From NCBI GenBank assembly GCA_016125215.1, contig WGMF01000015.1, forward strand, positions 113,471 through 177,470: a stretch of DNA of 64,000 bases, read 5' to 3'. The first letter of the stretch is position 1. Each line of letters starts with the position of its first letter. A program made the translations under genes and the position numbers. This document shows positions 31,800-40,182 of this stretch, piece after piece. Under the pieces are notes generated by a model, which was not told the origin of the DNA, did no database searches, and saw only the letters and a program-made list of their open reading frames with translations. Source of the stretch: Phycisphaera sp. GTDB lineage: Bacteria; Planctomycetota; Phycisphaerae; Phycisphaerales; Phycisphaeraceae.

Positions 31800-32900
31800 T
31801 CACTGCAGGTTCACGGGCATGACGACGTAGACGAAGTGGTTGCCGGTGCGGAGGATGCCCGGTTTGTTGGGGGCCTTGAGGTCGATCTGCACCTCATTGG
31901 CGTCGACAACCTTGAGCGCATCGAGCACGTACGCAGGGTTGAAGCCGATCTCGACCGCGTCGCCCTGGTACTTGGGCATGGGGACTTCGATCTGGGCCTC
32001 GCCCATCTCCGGTGCCCGGCTGGAGAGGTTCAGGCTCTGATCCTTGAACGCAAAGCGCACGCCCTTGGATTCTTCGTTGGTTAAGAGCGCGGCCCGACGC
32101 ACGGCACTGGTGAGCACCTGCGTGTCGAGCGTGGCTTTCTTGTCGTTGTCGCGCGGGATGACGTCCTTGTAGGGCGGGAAGTTCCCCTCGACGAGCTTGG
32201 TCGAGAGCATCGCGTTGTCGGTGACGAACATCGCCTGGTTGTCCGCGATCTTGACCTTGACGGTCTGGTCGGGGTCGTTGAGCAAACGGGAGAGCAGGGT
32301 CAGGGCCTTGGTGGGGATGATGGCGGTTCGGCTGTCACCCTTGGCGGCCTTGCAGTCGCCGCGCGAGACCGCGAGGCGGTGGCCGTCGGTTGCCACGAGG
32401 TTGAGCTTGTTGCCCTCTCGTTCGACGAGGACGCCGTTCATGGCGTACCGGCTGTTTTCGCGTGCGGAGGCAAAGACGGTCTGCAAGACTTGCTGGGTCA
32501 GCGAGCCGGCCGAGACTTCGAAGTCGGCGTTGCCGTCGAACTCGGGCGGCGCGGGGAACTCGCCCAGCGGGTAGCCGAAGACCTTGAAGTGGGAGTCCTG
32601 GCCACGGATGTGCGTGGCGTCGCCCTCGCTTTCGAGCGTGAGTGTCGGGTCGACGGACTCGCGGACGATCTGGCTGAGTTTGTCGGCCAGGATCAGTGCG
32701 CCGCCCTCTTCGGAGATCTCGATGCGGGGTGTGTTGACGCGCAGGTAGACCTCGAGGTCGGTCGCGGCCAGCGTGAGCAGCGAGCCCTCCGCGGTGAGTT
32801 TGACGCAGGTGAGCACGGGCTTGGGCGTGCGTGCGACGACGACGCCTGCCACAAGGTTGAGGGATTCGACGAGTGCGGTACGGTCGCAAATGGCTTTCAT
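31800..32900 (-). CDS. dnaN: DNA polymerase III sliding clamp (beta subunit)
   Basis: 366 residues from ATG 32900 (MKAICDRTALVESLNLV), with GAGG seven bases ahead; the open frame extends further upstream but not with family sequence. Three repeated clamp domains are apparent, with the domain ends ANSRYAMNGVLVE and VYVVMPVNLQ typical of DnaN. It encircles DNA and tethers polymerase III. No dnaA or oriC is adjacent, unlike the classic origin layout. iscX follows 78 bases downstream. Confidence 0.95.
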   Translation of the reverse strand: MKAICDRTALVESLNLVAGVVVARTPKPVLTCVKLTAEGSLLTLAATDLEVYLRVNTPRIEISEEGGALILADKLSQIVRESVDPTLTLESEGDATHIRGQDSHFKVFGYPLGEFPAPPEFDGNADFEVSAGSLTQQVLQTVFASARENSRYAMNGVLVEREGNKLNLVATDGHRLAVSRGDCKAAKGDSRTAIIPTKALTLLSRLLNDPDQTVKVKIADNQAMFVTDNAMLSTKLVEGNFPPYKDVIPRDNDKKATLDTQVLTSAVRRAALLTNEESKGVRFAFKDQSLNLSSRAPEMGEAQIEVPMPKYQGDAVEIGFNPAYVLDALKVVDANEVQIDLKAPNKPGILRTGNHFVYVVMPVNLQ

Positions 32901-33020
32901 GGGCGTGCCTCTTGAGACCCAAAGGGTATCGCCGACGGACGCCAGAGGCAACACGGACAATGGCGGTGCGCTGGGGACGACGGGCCGGTATCTGGTTTTC
33001 TCAACGCCTGACGGAAAGAC

Positions 33021-33255
33021 CCGCCACGGAGACACCGAGGTACAGAGAAAGACAATGATCCGCAGATGACGCAGAACAAAGCCACCTCGAATCGCTCTTG
33101 GGCTGATCCCTCATGGGCTTCAACCCATATGACCCCCGGTGAACCGTGCCGGCGATCCCTTCACCCAACCCATCGGTTTTCGATCTCACGCATAGCGACA
33201 CGGACTTCTCTTATCTGCATCATCTGCGGATGGTTTTCTCCCCGGTTTGTCCTCC
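33021..33255. repeat. Two-layer nested inverted repeat
   Basis: Inner arms ATCCGCAGATGACGCAGA (33058-33075) and 33214-33231 match at 17 of 18. Outer arms of the ACGGAGACACCGAGG type (33026-33050) and around 33240-33275 match loosely. The spacer 32901-33310 holds nothing else recognisable. Confidence 0.75.
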
Positions 33256-33310
33256 GCGCCCCTGTGTCGCTGGGGTTCATTGTTATTGAGCTTTGTGTGT
33301 GACCCCCGAG

Positions 33311-34987
33311 TCAATCCGCGGCGGTGGTGACGAGTTGCTCGCGGTAGTATCGGCGGTAGGCGTGCCAAAGCCCGCGCCAGGTGCTGACGTGTGCGCCCCG
33401 TTTGCGGTTGGCGTAACCGATGCGGAAGACCCAGTGCCACTGGGCAAAGAGCGTGCGGTAGGCCCACAGCGTCCCGCGTGACGGGTCGTAGATGTTGGTC
33501 GATTCGCTGGTCAGGCCGTTGAGCTCGATGATCTCAAACCCCCCGCCCGCCTTGAGCGAGTCTTGATCGGTGTAACGCAGATCAAATCGCCCGACGTGAA
33601 ACCCCCGGAAGTTTTTCGTGGCGTGGTTGATGGCCGTAGTCAGCTCGGGGGTGATGAGGAACGAGCCGTCTTTGAAGATCGTGCCCTGACAGTGGTTGCC
33701 GCTGCGCACAAGCGTGAACGCTTCACCGCGTGCAAGGACTTGCTCCAACCTCTGGGCGTGGCGTTCCATGAAGACGCCGGCCTGCATCCGGTAACGCGGG
33801 TGGCGGAGGATGAGCCTCTCGAGTGTGTGGACGCCGTCGCCCACAAGCACCGGGAACTCCTTGTGGGTGATCGAAAAAATAAAGCCCTCTTGGGCATCGG
33901 GCGGCAGGATGAAAAACAAGCCCGCCTCGCACGGGCCGGGGTGGTAACGCTGCGCGATCGTGGGCACGGGGTGCGCAGAGAAATACTCACGGGCCTGTTG
34001 GTCATCCTGCACGAGTCGCACCGATGCGCCACGCTGCCCCGCGTCGGGCTTGAGGATCAATGGATAGTCCACCACCGCATCGCGCATCCACCCCCGGAAG
34101 GTTTCCATCCGCACATCGATGTTGCCCGATGGAATAAGCTTGAACGGCGCGACGAAAGCCGCGTCGAGCTGCCCGAGGATTTGGTTCTTCGACTCGCCGA
34201 CGAACCCGCTGTGTTCGATGGCGGGGTTGGCACAGGTACACGTGCGCAAGCCCCCGTAGCGTAATCCCAGATAAATCAGCCACGGCCAGAGCGGCAGGTA
34301 GAACACCCAGGCCGGCCAGAACTCGCGCTGGCCGATCCGTGCAAACATCAAGTAGACCCTGTTCCGACCGGTCGGGGTCATCATCAACGCCACAAAACGC
34401 ACGATGAGGAAGATGACCAGGACCACGGCCACAAGGGCCAGCCAACCCGACCCAAGGAACCGCTCGAAGGGTTCGATGAACGCCTCGCCCAGCGCGGCGC
34501 TGAGCAGCACCACCACCGGGGTCCACACCCCGCCGGCCACGAAGACCCAGAAGATGAAGCGCCCGCCCTTGTGCCCCAGCGCCCCGGCCGCAAGGTAGAG
34601 CGGCATGCGCGTGCCGGGCATGAAGCGCGAGGCAAAGATTGTTTTGCCCGCGTGTTTGTCGAACCACGCCCCGAAGCGTTCGAGCTTTTCATGCGGCAGC
34701 CTGCGGGCAAACCACCGCCACCGCTCCAGCGCGCCCCAGCACGTCCGCCCGATCAGCCACAGCCCCATGTCCCCGACGAAGATGCCCACGAAACACCCCG
34801 CCAACCCGACCGCGGGGTGGACCACGCCTCGCTGGATGAGCAGGCCCGTCGCCACGCACGTGAGGTCCTCGGAAACAAACGTTGCCAGCGCGATGAGCAA
34901 GATGGCCAGCCACGCGGGCGTCGTGGCGTCGGGCGTCATCCACTCGGGCACGGACAACGCCAGCGTGATGAAGCTGTCAATAGCCAT
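33311..34987 (-). CDS. DedA (VTT) membrane domain fused to an ATP-grasp-like domain
   Basis: 558 residues from ATG 34987. The N-terminal ~230 residues are a DedA/SNARE-associated domain: several hydrophobic helices, the re-entrant GDMGLWLIGR and the FASRFMPGTRMPLYLAAG signature. The C-terminal half is soluble and ATP-grasp-like (PLILKPDAGQRGASVRLV, IAQRYHPGPCEAGLFF, FDLRYTD, FEIIELNGLTSEST with the metal-binding E-x-N). DedA proteins flip or transport lipids; ATP-grasp enzymes ligate carboxylates to nucleophiles. The fusion suggests a ligase that modifies a membrane lipid or head group. The upstream spacer is repeat DNA. Confidence 0.8.
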   Translation of the reverse strand: MAIDSFITLALSVPEWMTPDATTPAWLAILLIALATFVSEDLTCVATGLLIQRGVVHPAVGLAGCFVGIFVGDMGLWLIGRTCWGALERWRWFARRLPHEKLERFGAWFDKHAGKTIFASRFMPGTRMPLYLAAGALGHKGGRFIFWVFVAGGVWTPVVVLLSAALGEAFIEPFERFLGSGWLALVAVVLVIFLIVRFVALMMTPTGRNRVYLMFARIGQREFWPAWVFYLPLWPWLIYLGLRYGGLRTCTCANPAIEHSGFVGESKNQILGQLDAAFVAPFKLIPSGNIDVRMETFRGWMRDAVVDYPLILKPDAGQRGASVRLVQDDQQAREYFSAHPVPTIAQRYHPGPCEAGLFFILPPDAQEGFIFSITHKEFPVLVGDGVHTLERLILRHPRYRMQAGVFMERHAQRLEQVLARGEAFTLVRSGNHCQGTIFKDGSFLITPELTTAINHATKNFRGFHVGRFDLRYTDQDSLKAGGGFEIIELNGLTSESTNIYDPSRGTLWAYRTLFAQWHWVFRIGYANRKRGAHVSTWRGLWHAYRRYYREQLVTTAAD

Positions 34988-35023
34988 GGGCGTCAATATC
35001 AATCGGAGTCACGGAATGAGGAG

Positions 35024-35398
35024 TGAACTATAGAGACACAGAGGCACGGAGAAGGAGTGAGAAGAGCGGAGTCCGACGTTTGGAACACCTATCAAAATGA
35101 ATCTTGACGGTTACATAAGGCACATCGGCAGCGGGGAAGTCACCGCAGATTGCGCAGATTTCACAGATCGAAACAGATTGAAGATCGGGAATACCTGCCT
35201 TGAATCTGTGCCATCTGCGCAATCTGCGGTTTCTGTATCGACGCTCACGATATTTCCATGCTGGCGACGTGGATCATTCTGTAAGGGGTTCTTAGATTTG
35301 TGATGAATCATGCGGTGCATTGCTCAGAGATCATCCATGATCAATGGTTTCTAATATTCTTTCCTCTCCGTGCCTCTGTGCCTCAGTGGTTCACTTCA
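35024..35398. repeat. Two-layer nested inverted repeat (ACAGAG outside, CGCAGAT inside)
   Basis: Outer arms 35024-35056 and 35363-35395 share the core CACAGAGGCACGGAGA. Inner arms 35142-35168 and 35204-35230 match at 25 of 27. The loop and the flank CTGTATCGACGC (35233-35244) recur in the repeats at 44154-44252 and 63732-63840, showing that the three are copies of one element. The right outer arm abuts the stop of cdsA. Confidence 0.88.
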
Positions 35399-36361
35399 GC
35401 GCTGCCCCGCGAACCCGTGCAGGCCGATGAGAAGCCAGTACGCCAGGGGGGCAATGGCGATGGCCGAGTCGAGCACGTCGATGACGCCGCCGAAGCCCGG
35501 CACGGTGTCGCCCGAGTCCTTGATGCCCGCGTCGCGTTTGAAGAGGCTGGCAATGAGGTCGCCCGCCTGACCGACCAGCCCGATCGAAGCCCCAGCCAAA
35601 AGCGCGTACCACCACGGGCAACCGTACGGCGTGAAGTGTCGCGTGAGTTCCGTGCGCGTCCACACGCCCAGCACGCCCGTGCTCACGCCGAGTTGGATCA
35701 TGCCCAGCGCCACGAGCGAAGAGGTGGCGACACCGCCAACGAGGCCCTCCCAGGTCTTGCCGGGACTCAGCCAGGGGATGAGCTTGTGCCTGCCGATGGC
35801 GCGGCCGGTGAAGTAGGCCCCGATGTCGCACGACTTGGCAATGAGGATTACACCCAGCACGACCCACGCGCTGTGCCACCTGCGGATCGCAAAGTAAAAC
35901 CCGGGCAATACGCCGAGGTAGACCATGGCGAGCATCGTGGCCGCCGCGACCATCACCGCGCCCTGAGTGCGTTTCCGTGGCACGGCGTGGCGGATCAGCG
36001 CGCCCATGAGCACGAGCACGATGAGCGTCGTCACCACCGCCATGGCCACCGGGGAACCCGTGCGGAAGGGCACGATATACACCGACACGCACCCGACGAT
36101 GCCCGCAATCGAGATCGTCGACAACGGCACGTCCACGCCCTTGCTGTGGAAGATCTTGACCATCTCCCTCGCCGCGAGCGGGATGAGCACAAGCACCAGC
36201 AACAGCAGCACCAGGCCCGACGGCGGGTACTCACGGCCGGCAAACACGCGCTGCCACACCGTGCCCGTGATGACCACACGGTCGAGCAGGTCGTCCACAT
36301 AGACCAGCCCAATCGCGGCGGCGATCATGAGCGGACCGAAGAGTAAGCGGTAGCGGAGCAT
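35396..36361 (-). CDS. cdsA: Phosphatidate cytidylyltransferase
   Basis: 321 residues with about eight membrane helices. The C-terminal signature KRDAGIKDSGDTVPGFGGVIDVLDS matches the CDP-diglyceride synthase motif (KD-x5-PGHGG-x2-DR-x-D), although the usual His is Phe (PGFGG) and the DRxD reads DVLD. It makes CDP-diacylglycerol, precursor of all phospholipids, at the inner membrane. It stands alone between two repeat regions. Confidence 0.88.
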   Translation of the reverse strand: MLRYRLLFGPLMIAAAIGLVYVDDLLDRVVITGTVWQRVFAGREYPPSGLVLLLLVLVLIPLAAREMVKIFHSKGVDVPLSTISIAGIVGCVSVYIVPFRTGSPVAMAVVTTLIVLVLMGALIRHAVPRKRTQGAVMVAAATMLAMVYLGVLPGFYFAIRRWHSAWVVLGVILIAKSCDIGAYFTGRAIGRHKLIPWLSPGKTWEGLVGGVATSSLVALGMIQLGVSTGVLGVWTRTELTRHFTPYGCPWWYALLAGASIGLVGQAGDLIASLFKRDAGIKDSGDTVPGFGGVIDVLDSAIAIAPLAYWLLIGLHGFAGQR

Positions 36362-36368
36362 GGGAGAT

Positions 36369-36467
36369 GTCTGATTTCTGATTTCTGATGTGATGATTGA
36401 TGTGATGTTTCAGCCCGACGTGTAAGAGAAAATTCTTAACATCAGACATGAGACATCAGACATCAGG
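36369..36467. repeat. ATCAGA-family inverted repeat
   Basis: GTCTGATTTCTGATTTCTGATG (36369-36390) faces CATCAGACATGAGACATCAG and onward (36440-36467). The right arm begins at the stop codon of the methyltransferase ending at 36463. Confidence 0.75.
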
Positions 36468-37338
36468 CCTGTCTTTTCAAGGCTCGGATGGCCATGAACA
36501 AGGGGATCTCACGCCGGGCTTCGTTTTCCGCTTTGGCACGTGGGCCGGAGTCGCTGTGTTTGTGGCTGGGCCACTCTTCGATGGTGTCGATCAGTAATCC
36601 CGCGCTCGACAGTGCCTTCACATACGCCTGCAGCGGCCGGTGGAACGTCCACGTATACACGCTCGGGTCGATGCCGGGGTGCGTGATGATCGGCTCCTTC
36701 CTCGGCAGAAGGTAACGGTCCACACGACGGTATTGCACCTTGCGGTCCGCGTCCCAACCCCAGTCGGCGCTCTTGGGCACACGGAAGCAGGGGTGCATCA
36801 TGGCAAACACAAAGCGTCCGCCGTCGACCAGCAACTTGGCCACGCCCTCGAAGACCGGGCCGACCGGGTTGAGGTTCTGGATGGCCAGCACGCACGCCAC
36901 CGCGGTGAACTTCTGACCCTCCAGCGCGGTGAGCGTCGAGAGGTCCCTTGCATCGCCGACGTGATACGTGATGCCCTCCGGCCCGCGCTCGCGTGCCTTT
37001 TCAATGAGTGGCCCCGCCGCGTCGATGCCCACCGCCTGTGCCCCGCGCTCCTGCAACATGCGACAGAGCACCCCCTGGCCGCACGCCACGTCGAGCACGC
37101 GCTCGCCCGGCCCGGAGTGCAACAGACGCATCACCCCCGGCAGGACGATCTTGCTCTGGTATTCGTCGCCTACGTCGCCCACGTGCTCGTCGTACCAGTC
37201 TGCCACCTGGCCCCAGTCGGTCTTCAGGCCGGGTATTCGGCGATTCCGCGCAGCCGCGGCGGGCTTGGCACCGCCTTCTCGCGGGTAGGGCCGGGGCTTG
37301 TGGGGGCGGTCGTTGGGTCTGGGTTTGCGGTACTCCAT
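36463..37338 (-). CDS. SAM-dependent methyltransferase
   Basis: 291 residues. The basic Pro/Arg/Lys-rich N-terminus (1-40) may bind nucleic acid. Motif I is VLDVACGQGVLCRML, followed by VGIDAAGPLI, VGDARDL and FTAVACVLAIQNL, then a C-terminal substrate domain. The fold is secure; the substrate is unknown, although a small-molecule (ubiquinone/menaquinone type) or RNA target would fit. Its stop codon is the start of the ATCAGA-type repeat. Confidence 0.82.
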   Translation of the reverse strand: MEYRKPRPNDRPHKPRPYPREGGAKPAAAARNRRIPGLKTDWGQVADWYDEHVGDVGDEYQSKIVLPGVMRLLHSGPGERVLDVACGQGVLCRMLQERGAQAVGIDAAGPLIEKARERGPEGITYHVGDARDLSTLTALEGQKFTAVACVLAIQNLNPVGPVFEGVAKLLVDGGRFVFAMMHPCFRVPKSADWGWDADRKVQYRRVDRYLLPRKEPIITHPGIDPSVYTWTFHRPLQAYVKALSSAGLLIDTIEEWPSHKHSDSGPRAKAENEARREIPLFMAIRALKRQA

Positions 37339-37394
37339 GACGATGTTCTACCACGCCGATGCGGGGAATGCTCCCGATGACCTATGATGGTGGG

Positions 37395-38378
37395 ATGCCA
37401 AGCAAAATCCTGATGATCTTTCTGTGTGTGAGTCTGACGTGGCTTGCGGGTCTTGCCCCCGCGCTGGCCGACGATGCGCCGGTAGCCAAAGACGAGCAGC
37501 CGGTGATCGAGCTGCCCAGCGAGGTGAGTCTCCGACCGGTGTTCAAGGTGGGTCAGTGGGCGAGATACGACTTCTGGACGCTGCGTTCGCAGTCGGTCCA
37601 GGTCAACGTCGCGGGCAAGTCACAGTCGCGTTCCAACCGCATGGAGATGAACGGGCAGATGACCTGGCGTGTCAGCCGAATCTCGCCGGACGGCTCGTCC
37701 ACCTGTGAGATGACGATCGATTACATGACCATGACGATGACCTCCGACGACGGCCAGAGCCAGACGATCGACACGCGCAAGGGTCGGTCGGGCGATTCCC
37801 CCGTCGACGGGATGCTCCGCGCGATGGCGGGCAAGACGGTCGCCGTCGAGGTCGGCAGCGACGGCACCATCGGGCGCGTGAAGGGCGTGGAGGCGATTGC
37901 CCGTGCGATGCCCGAGGGCCTCAACGCCCCGGACGACCTGGACTTTGCCGAGACCGCAAGCGACCTGGCCACACTCGTGGCCGCGCCCCCGGAAGCTCAG
38001 GTGGGGTCGCACTGGAAATGCAAGCAGCGCTGGAACCACCCGATGGGCAAGGTCGATCAGAACTGGAGCTACACGCTCGACTCGGTCGGCCTTGTCGAGG
38101 GTGTCCCCCTCGCGGTCGTCTCGGGCAACGCCACGTTGAAGCTCGACGTGGACACGTCCAAATTCGCGGGCAAACCCGTCAGGCCCGACATCCGCATGAC
38201 CGACGGCTCGTGCTCCACGCAGGTCATGTTCGACCTCGACCGCCACGAAGCGGTCGGACGCAACACGACCTCCTCGTCTCGCGTGAGCACCAAGATCAGC
38301 TTCTCGGGCAGGTCGCTCTCGACCCTGATGGACGAAACCGTCCAGAGCCAGGTCCTGCGCACCGCGGAGGGGGAATAA
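37395..38378 (+). CDS. Secreted protein of unknown function
   Basis: 327 residues from ATG 37395, chosen because it starts a signal peptide (MPSKILMIFLCVSLTWLAGLAPALADDAP, cleavage near ALA-DD); the frame extends 36 bases further upstream. The mature part is beta-strand-rich with repeated polar strands (WRVSRISPDGSSTCEMTIDYMTMTM; WSYTLDSVGLVEGVPLAVVSG), resembling DUF6263-type periplasmic proteins. No catalytic motif is seen. It is followed at three bases by the left arm of a repeat. Confidence 0.6.
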   Translation: MPSKILMIFLCVSLTWLAGLAPALADDAPVAKDEQPVIELPSEVSLRPVFKVGQWARYDFWTLRSQSVQVNVAGKSQSRSNRMEMNGQMTWRVSRISPDGSSTCEMTIDYMTMTMTSDDGQSQTIDTRKGRSGDSPVDGMLRAMAGKTVAVEVGSDGTIGRVKGVEAIARAMPEGLNAPDDLDFAETASDLATLVAAPPEAQVGSHWKCKQRWNHPMGKVDQNWSYTLDSVGLVEGVPLAVVSGNATLKLDVDTSKFAGKPVRPDIRMTDGSCSTQVMFDLDRHEAVGRNTTSSSRVSTKISFSGRSLSTLMDETVQSQVLRTAEGE

Positions 38379-38380
38379 GA

Positions 38381-38564
38381 TTAGCCGCAGATGGACGCAG
38401 ATGGACGCAGATGGACGCAGATAAAGACAGGGGAGGATAAGAGATTGCAAGATCATCAGGATCAATTGCTAATCACTTGTATGACCCCGTCAAACCTGAA
38501 AATCCTGTGATTCCGTCAAGTTCTTTGCGTTCATCTGCGTCCACCTGCGTTCATCTGTGGCTAA
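38381..38564. repeat. CGCAGATGGA-family inverted repeat
   Basis: The left arm 38381-38422 holds TTAGCCGCAG and three tandem ATGGACGCAG units. The right arm 38531-38564 is its inverse (CATCTGTGGCTAA). An inner pair, GATCATCAGGATCAATT and AATCCTGTGATT, suggests a second layer. The right arm abuts the stop of the gene ending at 38565. Confidence 0.85.
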
Positions 38565-38792
38565 TCAGATCGGTGTCTTGAAGCCCATGGCGCGCAGGAT
38601 GCACCAGCTGCACCAGCCCTCGTAGACCTGGAACGCGCCGCTGACGAACAGGGCCCCCGCGACCACCCACGGCCAGGTGCCGGTGAGCACACCCGTCCAG
38701 GCCAGCACGGCAAACACGATGGCCCCGAGCGTGACGGCGATCCCGCTGACGAGTCGGACGAACTTCCCTTTGGCGTCGATGTTGCATTGCAT
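38565..38792 (-). CDS. DUF2892-type small membrane protein
   Basis: 75 residues from ATG 38792. MQCNIDAKGKFVRLVSGIAV leads into two membrane helices (about 15-35, 40-58), followed by GWCSWCILRAMGF, the Cys-rich end found in the YgaP-type DUF2892 domain. It is the isolated membrane anchor without a rhodanese domain. Its role is unknown; homologues occur near sulfur-transfer genes. Confidence 0.75.
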   Translation of the reverse strand: MQCNIDAKGKFVRLVSGIAVTLGAIVFAVLAWTGVLTGTWPWVVAGALFVSGAFQVYEGWCSWCILRAMGFKTPI

Positions 38793-38839
38793 GACGCAAT
38801 GATAGGCGGGCTTTTTGTGGCAGGCGCAACGCATGCGAG

Positions 38840-38878
38840 CCGGGGCGTGTCGCCCCGGACCGGGCTGAGACAGCCCGG
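38840..38878. terminator. Double hairpin behind the tyrosine recombinase gene
   Basis: CCGGGGCG-TGT-CGCCCCGG (38840-38858) is followed directly by CCGGGCT-GAGAC-AGCCCGG (38860-38878). There is no T-run. A shorter relative (AGCCGGGCTGT...AGCCC) lies at 18452-18472. It may act as a terminator on the minus strand or be another small palindrome family. Confidence 0.5.
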
Positions 38879-38915
38879 CTGACTTATCAAAACGTCCGGG
38901 CATTGCTTCCGGGGG

Positions 38916-39869
38916 TCACGGTCGGGGGTGGTGCCTGGCGACGACTTTTTTGAGGTGGCTGCGGTCGACGTGGGTGTAAATCTGCGTGGTCTTGATGTTG
39001 GAGTGGCCCAGCATCTCCTGCACGGCGCGCAGGTCGGCCCCGCCGGCGAGCAGGTGCGTGGCAAAACAGTGGCGCAGCGTGTGGGGGTGGACATCGCGCA
39101 GGCCCGCGGCGTGGGCGTGGCGTTTGACGACCTGCCAGACCGCCACACGCTCGAGCGGTCGACCCGTGCGCGAGAGTAACAACCTGTTAGTCGGGTGGCT
39201 CTCGCTGGTGAGCTTGGGCCGAAGGTCGGCCAGGTAGGCGCGGATCGCTTCGACCGCTTTGCGACCGATGGGGACGATGCGCTCCTTGTTGCCCTTGCCC
39301 ATCACGCGGATCACGCCCAGGTCGAGGTGGACGCGGTCGATTTCGATGTTCGCCGCCTCGCTTGCACGCAGGCCCCCGGAGTAAAGCAACTCCAGCAGCA
39401 CCCGGTCGCGCTGGGCAAGCGGTCCCTCTTGCGGGGGCGTGTCGATGAGCCTGGCCACCTGATTGGCACTGAGCACCCCCGGGAGGTTTTTCCAGGTGAC
39501 CGGTTGCGAGAGCCACTGCGTCGGGTTCTGCGTGGTCAGGCCCTGCGCTTCGAGGAAGCGGCCGAAGACGCGGAACGTCGCCACGTGGCGCGCGATGCTC
39601 GAGACCGCCAGGCCGCGCTCGGCCATCGTGCGCAGCGCGTCGCGCAGGTGTTCGTAGGTCATCTCCCCCCACGACCCGACGTTCAACGCCACAAGATGCT
39701 CGCCCAGATCGCGCAGGTCGCGTGAGTAAGCCTCGAGCGTGGCCCGGGCAAAGCCACACTCGATCCGGCAATAGGCCAGGAAAGCGCTGGCCGCCGACTC
39801 AAACGGCGCGGGGAAGCGGGACCCGGCTGGCGTGGACGGTGACGTGGATGATCGGTTCGCCTCGCTCAC
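38916..39869 (-). CDS. xerD: Tyrosine recombinase XerC/XerD family
   Basis: 317 residues from GTG 39869; the frame is open to 40061, but the extra ~64 residues are low-complexity. An N-terminal SAM-like core-binding domain (about 25-110) precedes the catalytic domain with Arg168 (GLRASEA), Lys192 (MGKGNKER), His263 and Arg266 (HTLRHCFATHLL), His289 (GHSNIKT) and nucleophile Tyr298 (IYTHV): all six are present. It probably resolves chromosome dimers at dif. No integrated element ends next to it, so a housekeeping role is likelier than phage integration. A CCCCCGGAAG word directly follows its stop. Confidence 0.9.
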   Translation of the reverse strand: MSEANRSSTSPSTPAGSRFPAPFESAASAFLAYCRIECGFARATLEAYSRDLRDLGEHLVALNVGSWGEMTYEHLRDALRTMAERGLAVSSIARHVATFRVFGRFLEAQGLTTQNPTQWLSQPVTWKNLPGVLSANQVARLIDTPPQEGPLAQRDRVLLELLYSGGLRASEAANIEIDRVHLDLGVIRVMGKGNKERIVPIGRKAVEAIRAYLADLRPKLTSESHPTNRLLLSRTGRPLERVAVWQVVKRHAHAAGLRDVHPHTLRHCFATHLLAGGADLRAVQEMLGHSNIKTTQIYTHVDRSHLKKVVARHHPRP

Positions 39870-40029
39870 GACGGATCTCGTGGTGTACCGGGCAGGCGGT
39901 GGGGTGGTTGATGCACAGGTCAAACGCGCTGCTGAGCCTTCGCAGGCTGAACTGCCTCGAACACCGGCGGTCGTTGGCATCGATAAAAGGGCAGCAGGTT
40001 CTTTCCATTGCTGTCCTTGGGTGGGCCAT
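39799..40029 (-). CDS. Small cysteine-rich protein upstream of xerD
   Basis: 76 residues. CCPFIDANDRRCSRQFSLRRL and CINHPTACPVHHEIRRERG show spaced cysteines (about positions 12, 13, 23, 38, 46) in a pattern I associate with small conserved planctomycete proteins, possibly metal-binding. It overlaps the preferred xerD start by 71 bases. The alternative is a chance frame, but the ordered CPF-DA-D-RCS-FSL...C..CPV arrangement argues for a real gene. An internal ATG at residue 9 is possible. Confidence 0.5.
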   Translation of the reverse strand: MAHPRTAMERTCCPFIDANDRRCSRQFSLRRLSSAFDLCINHPTACPVHHEIRRERGEPIIHVTVHASRVPLPRAV

Positions 40030-40133
40030 GACGGATCGCTCGATGGGTCAACCCTTACCATCGGCCCATCCCGGGCTGGCGTATGAAAAACGGTTGACCG
40101 CCCGACCCGGGGGTTTTGCGATTTCCCGTCGGG

Positions 40134-40161
40134 TTGAACATTCTCCGTCCGGTCCTAAAAT
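40134..40161 (+). promoter_or_regulatory. Promoter for the tRNA gene
   Basis: TTGAAC (40134-40139) and TAAAAT (40156-40161), spacer 16, about 21 bases before the tRNA. Confidence 0.55.
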
Positions 40162-40182
40162 GGTCGATCCGTCAGACGATTG

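Noticed and set aside
31800..32900. Replication origin near dnaN
   Set aside because: No dnaA gene, DnaA-box cluster or AT-rich unwinding region was seen around it.
38916..39869. Phage or island integrase next to a tRNA
   Set aside because: The recombinase is XerD-like in length and motifs, and no element boundary or attachment repeat of the tRNA 3' end was found nearby.
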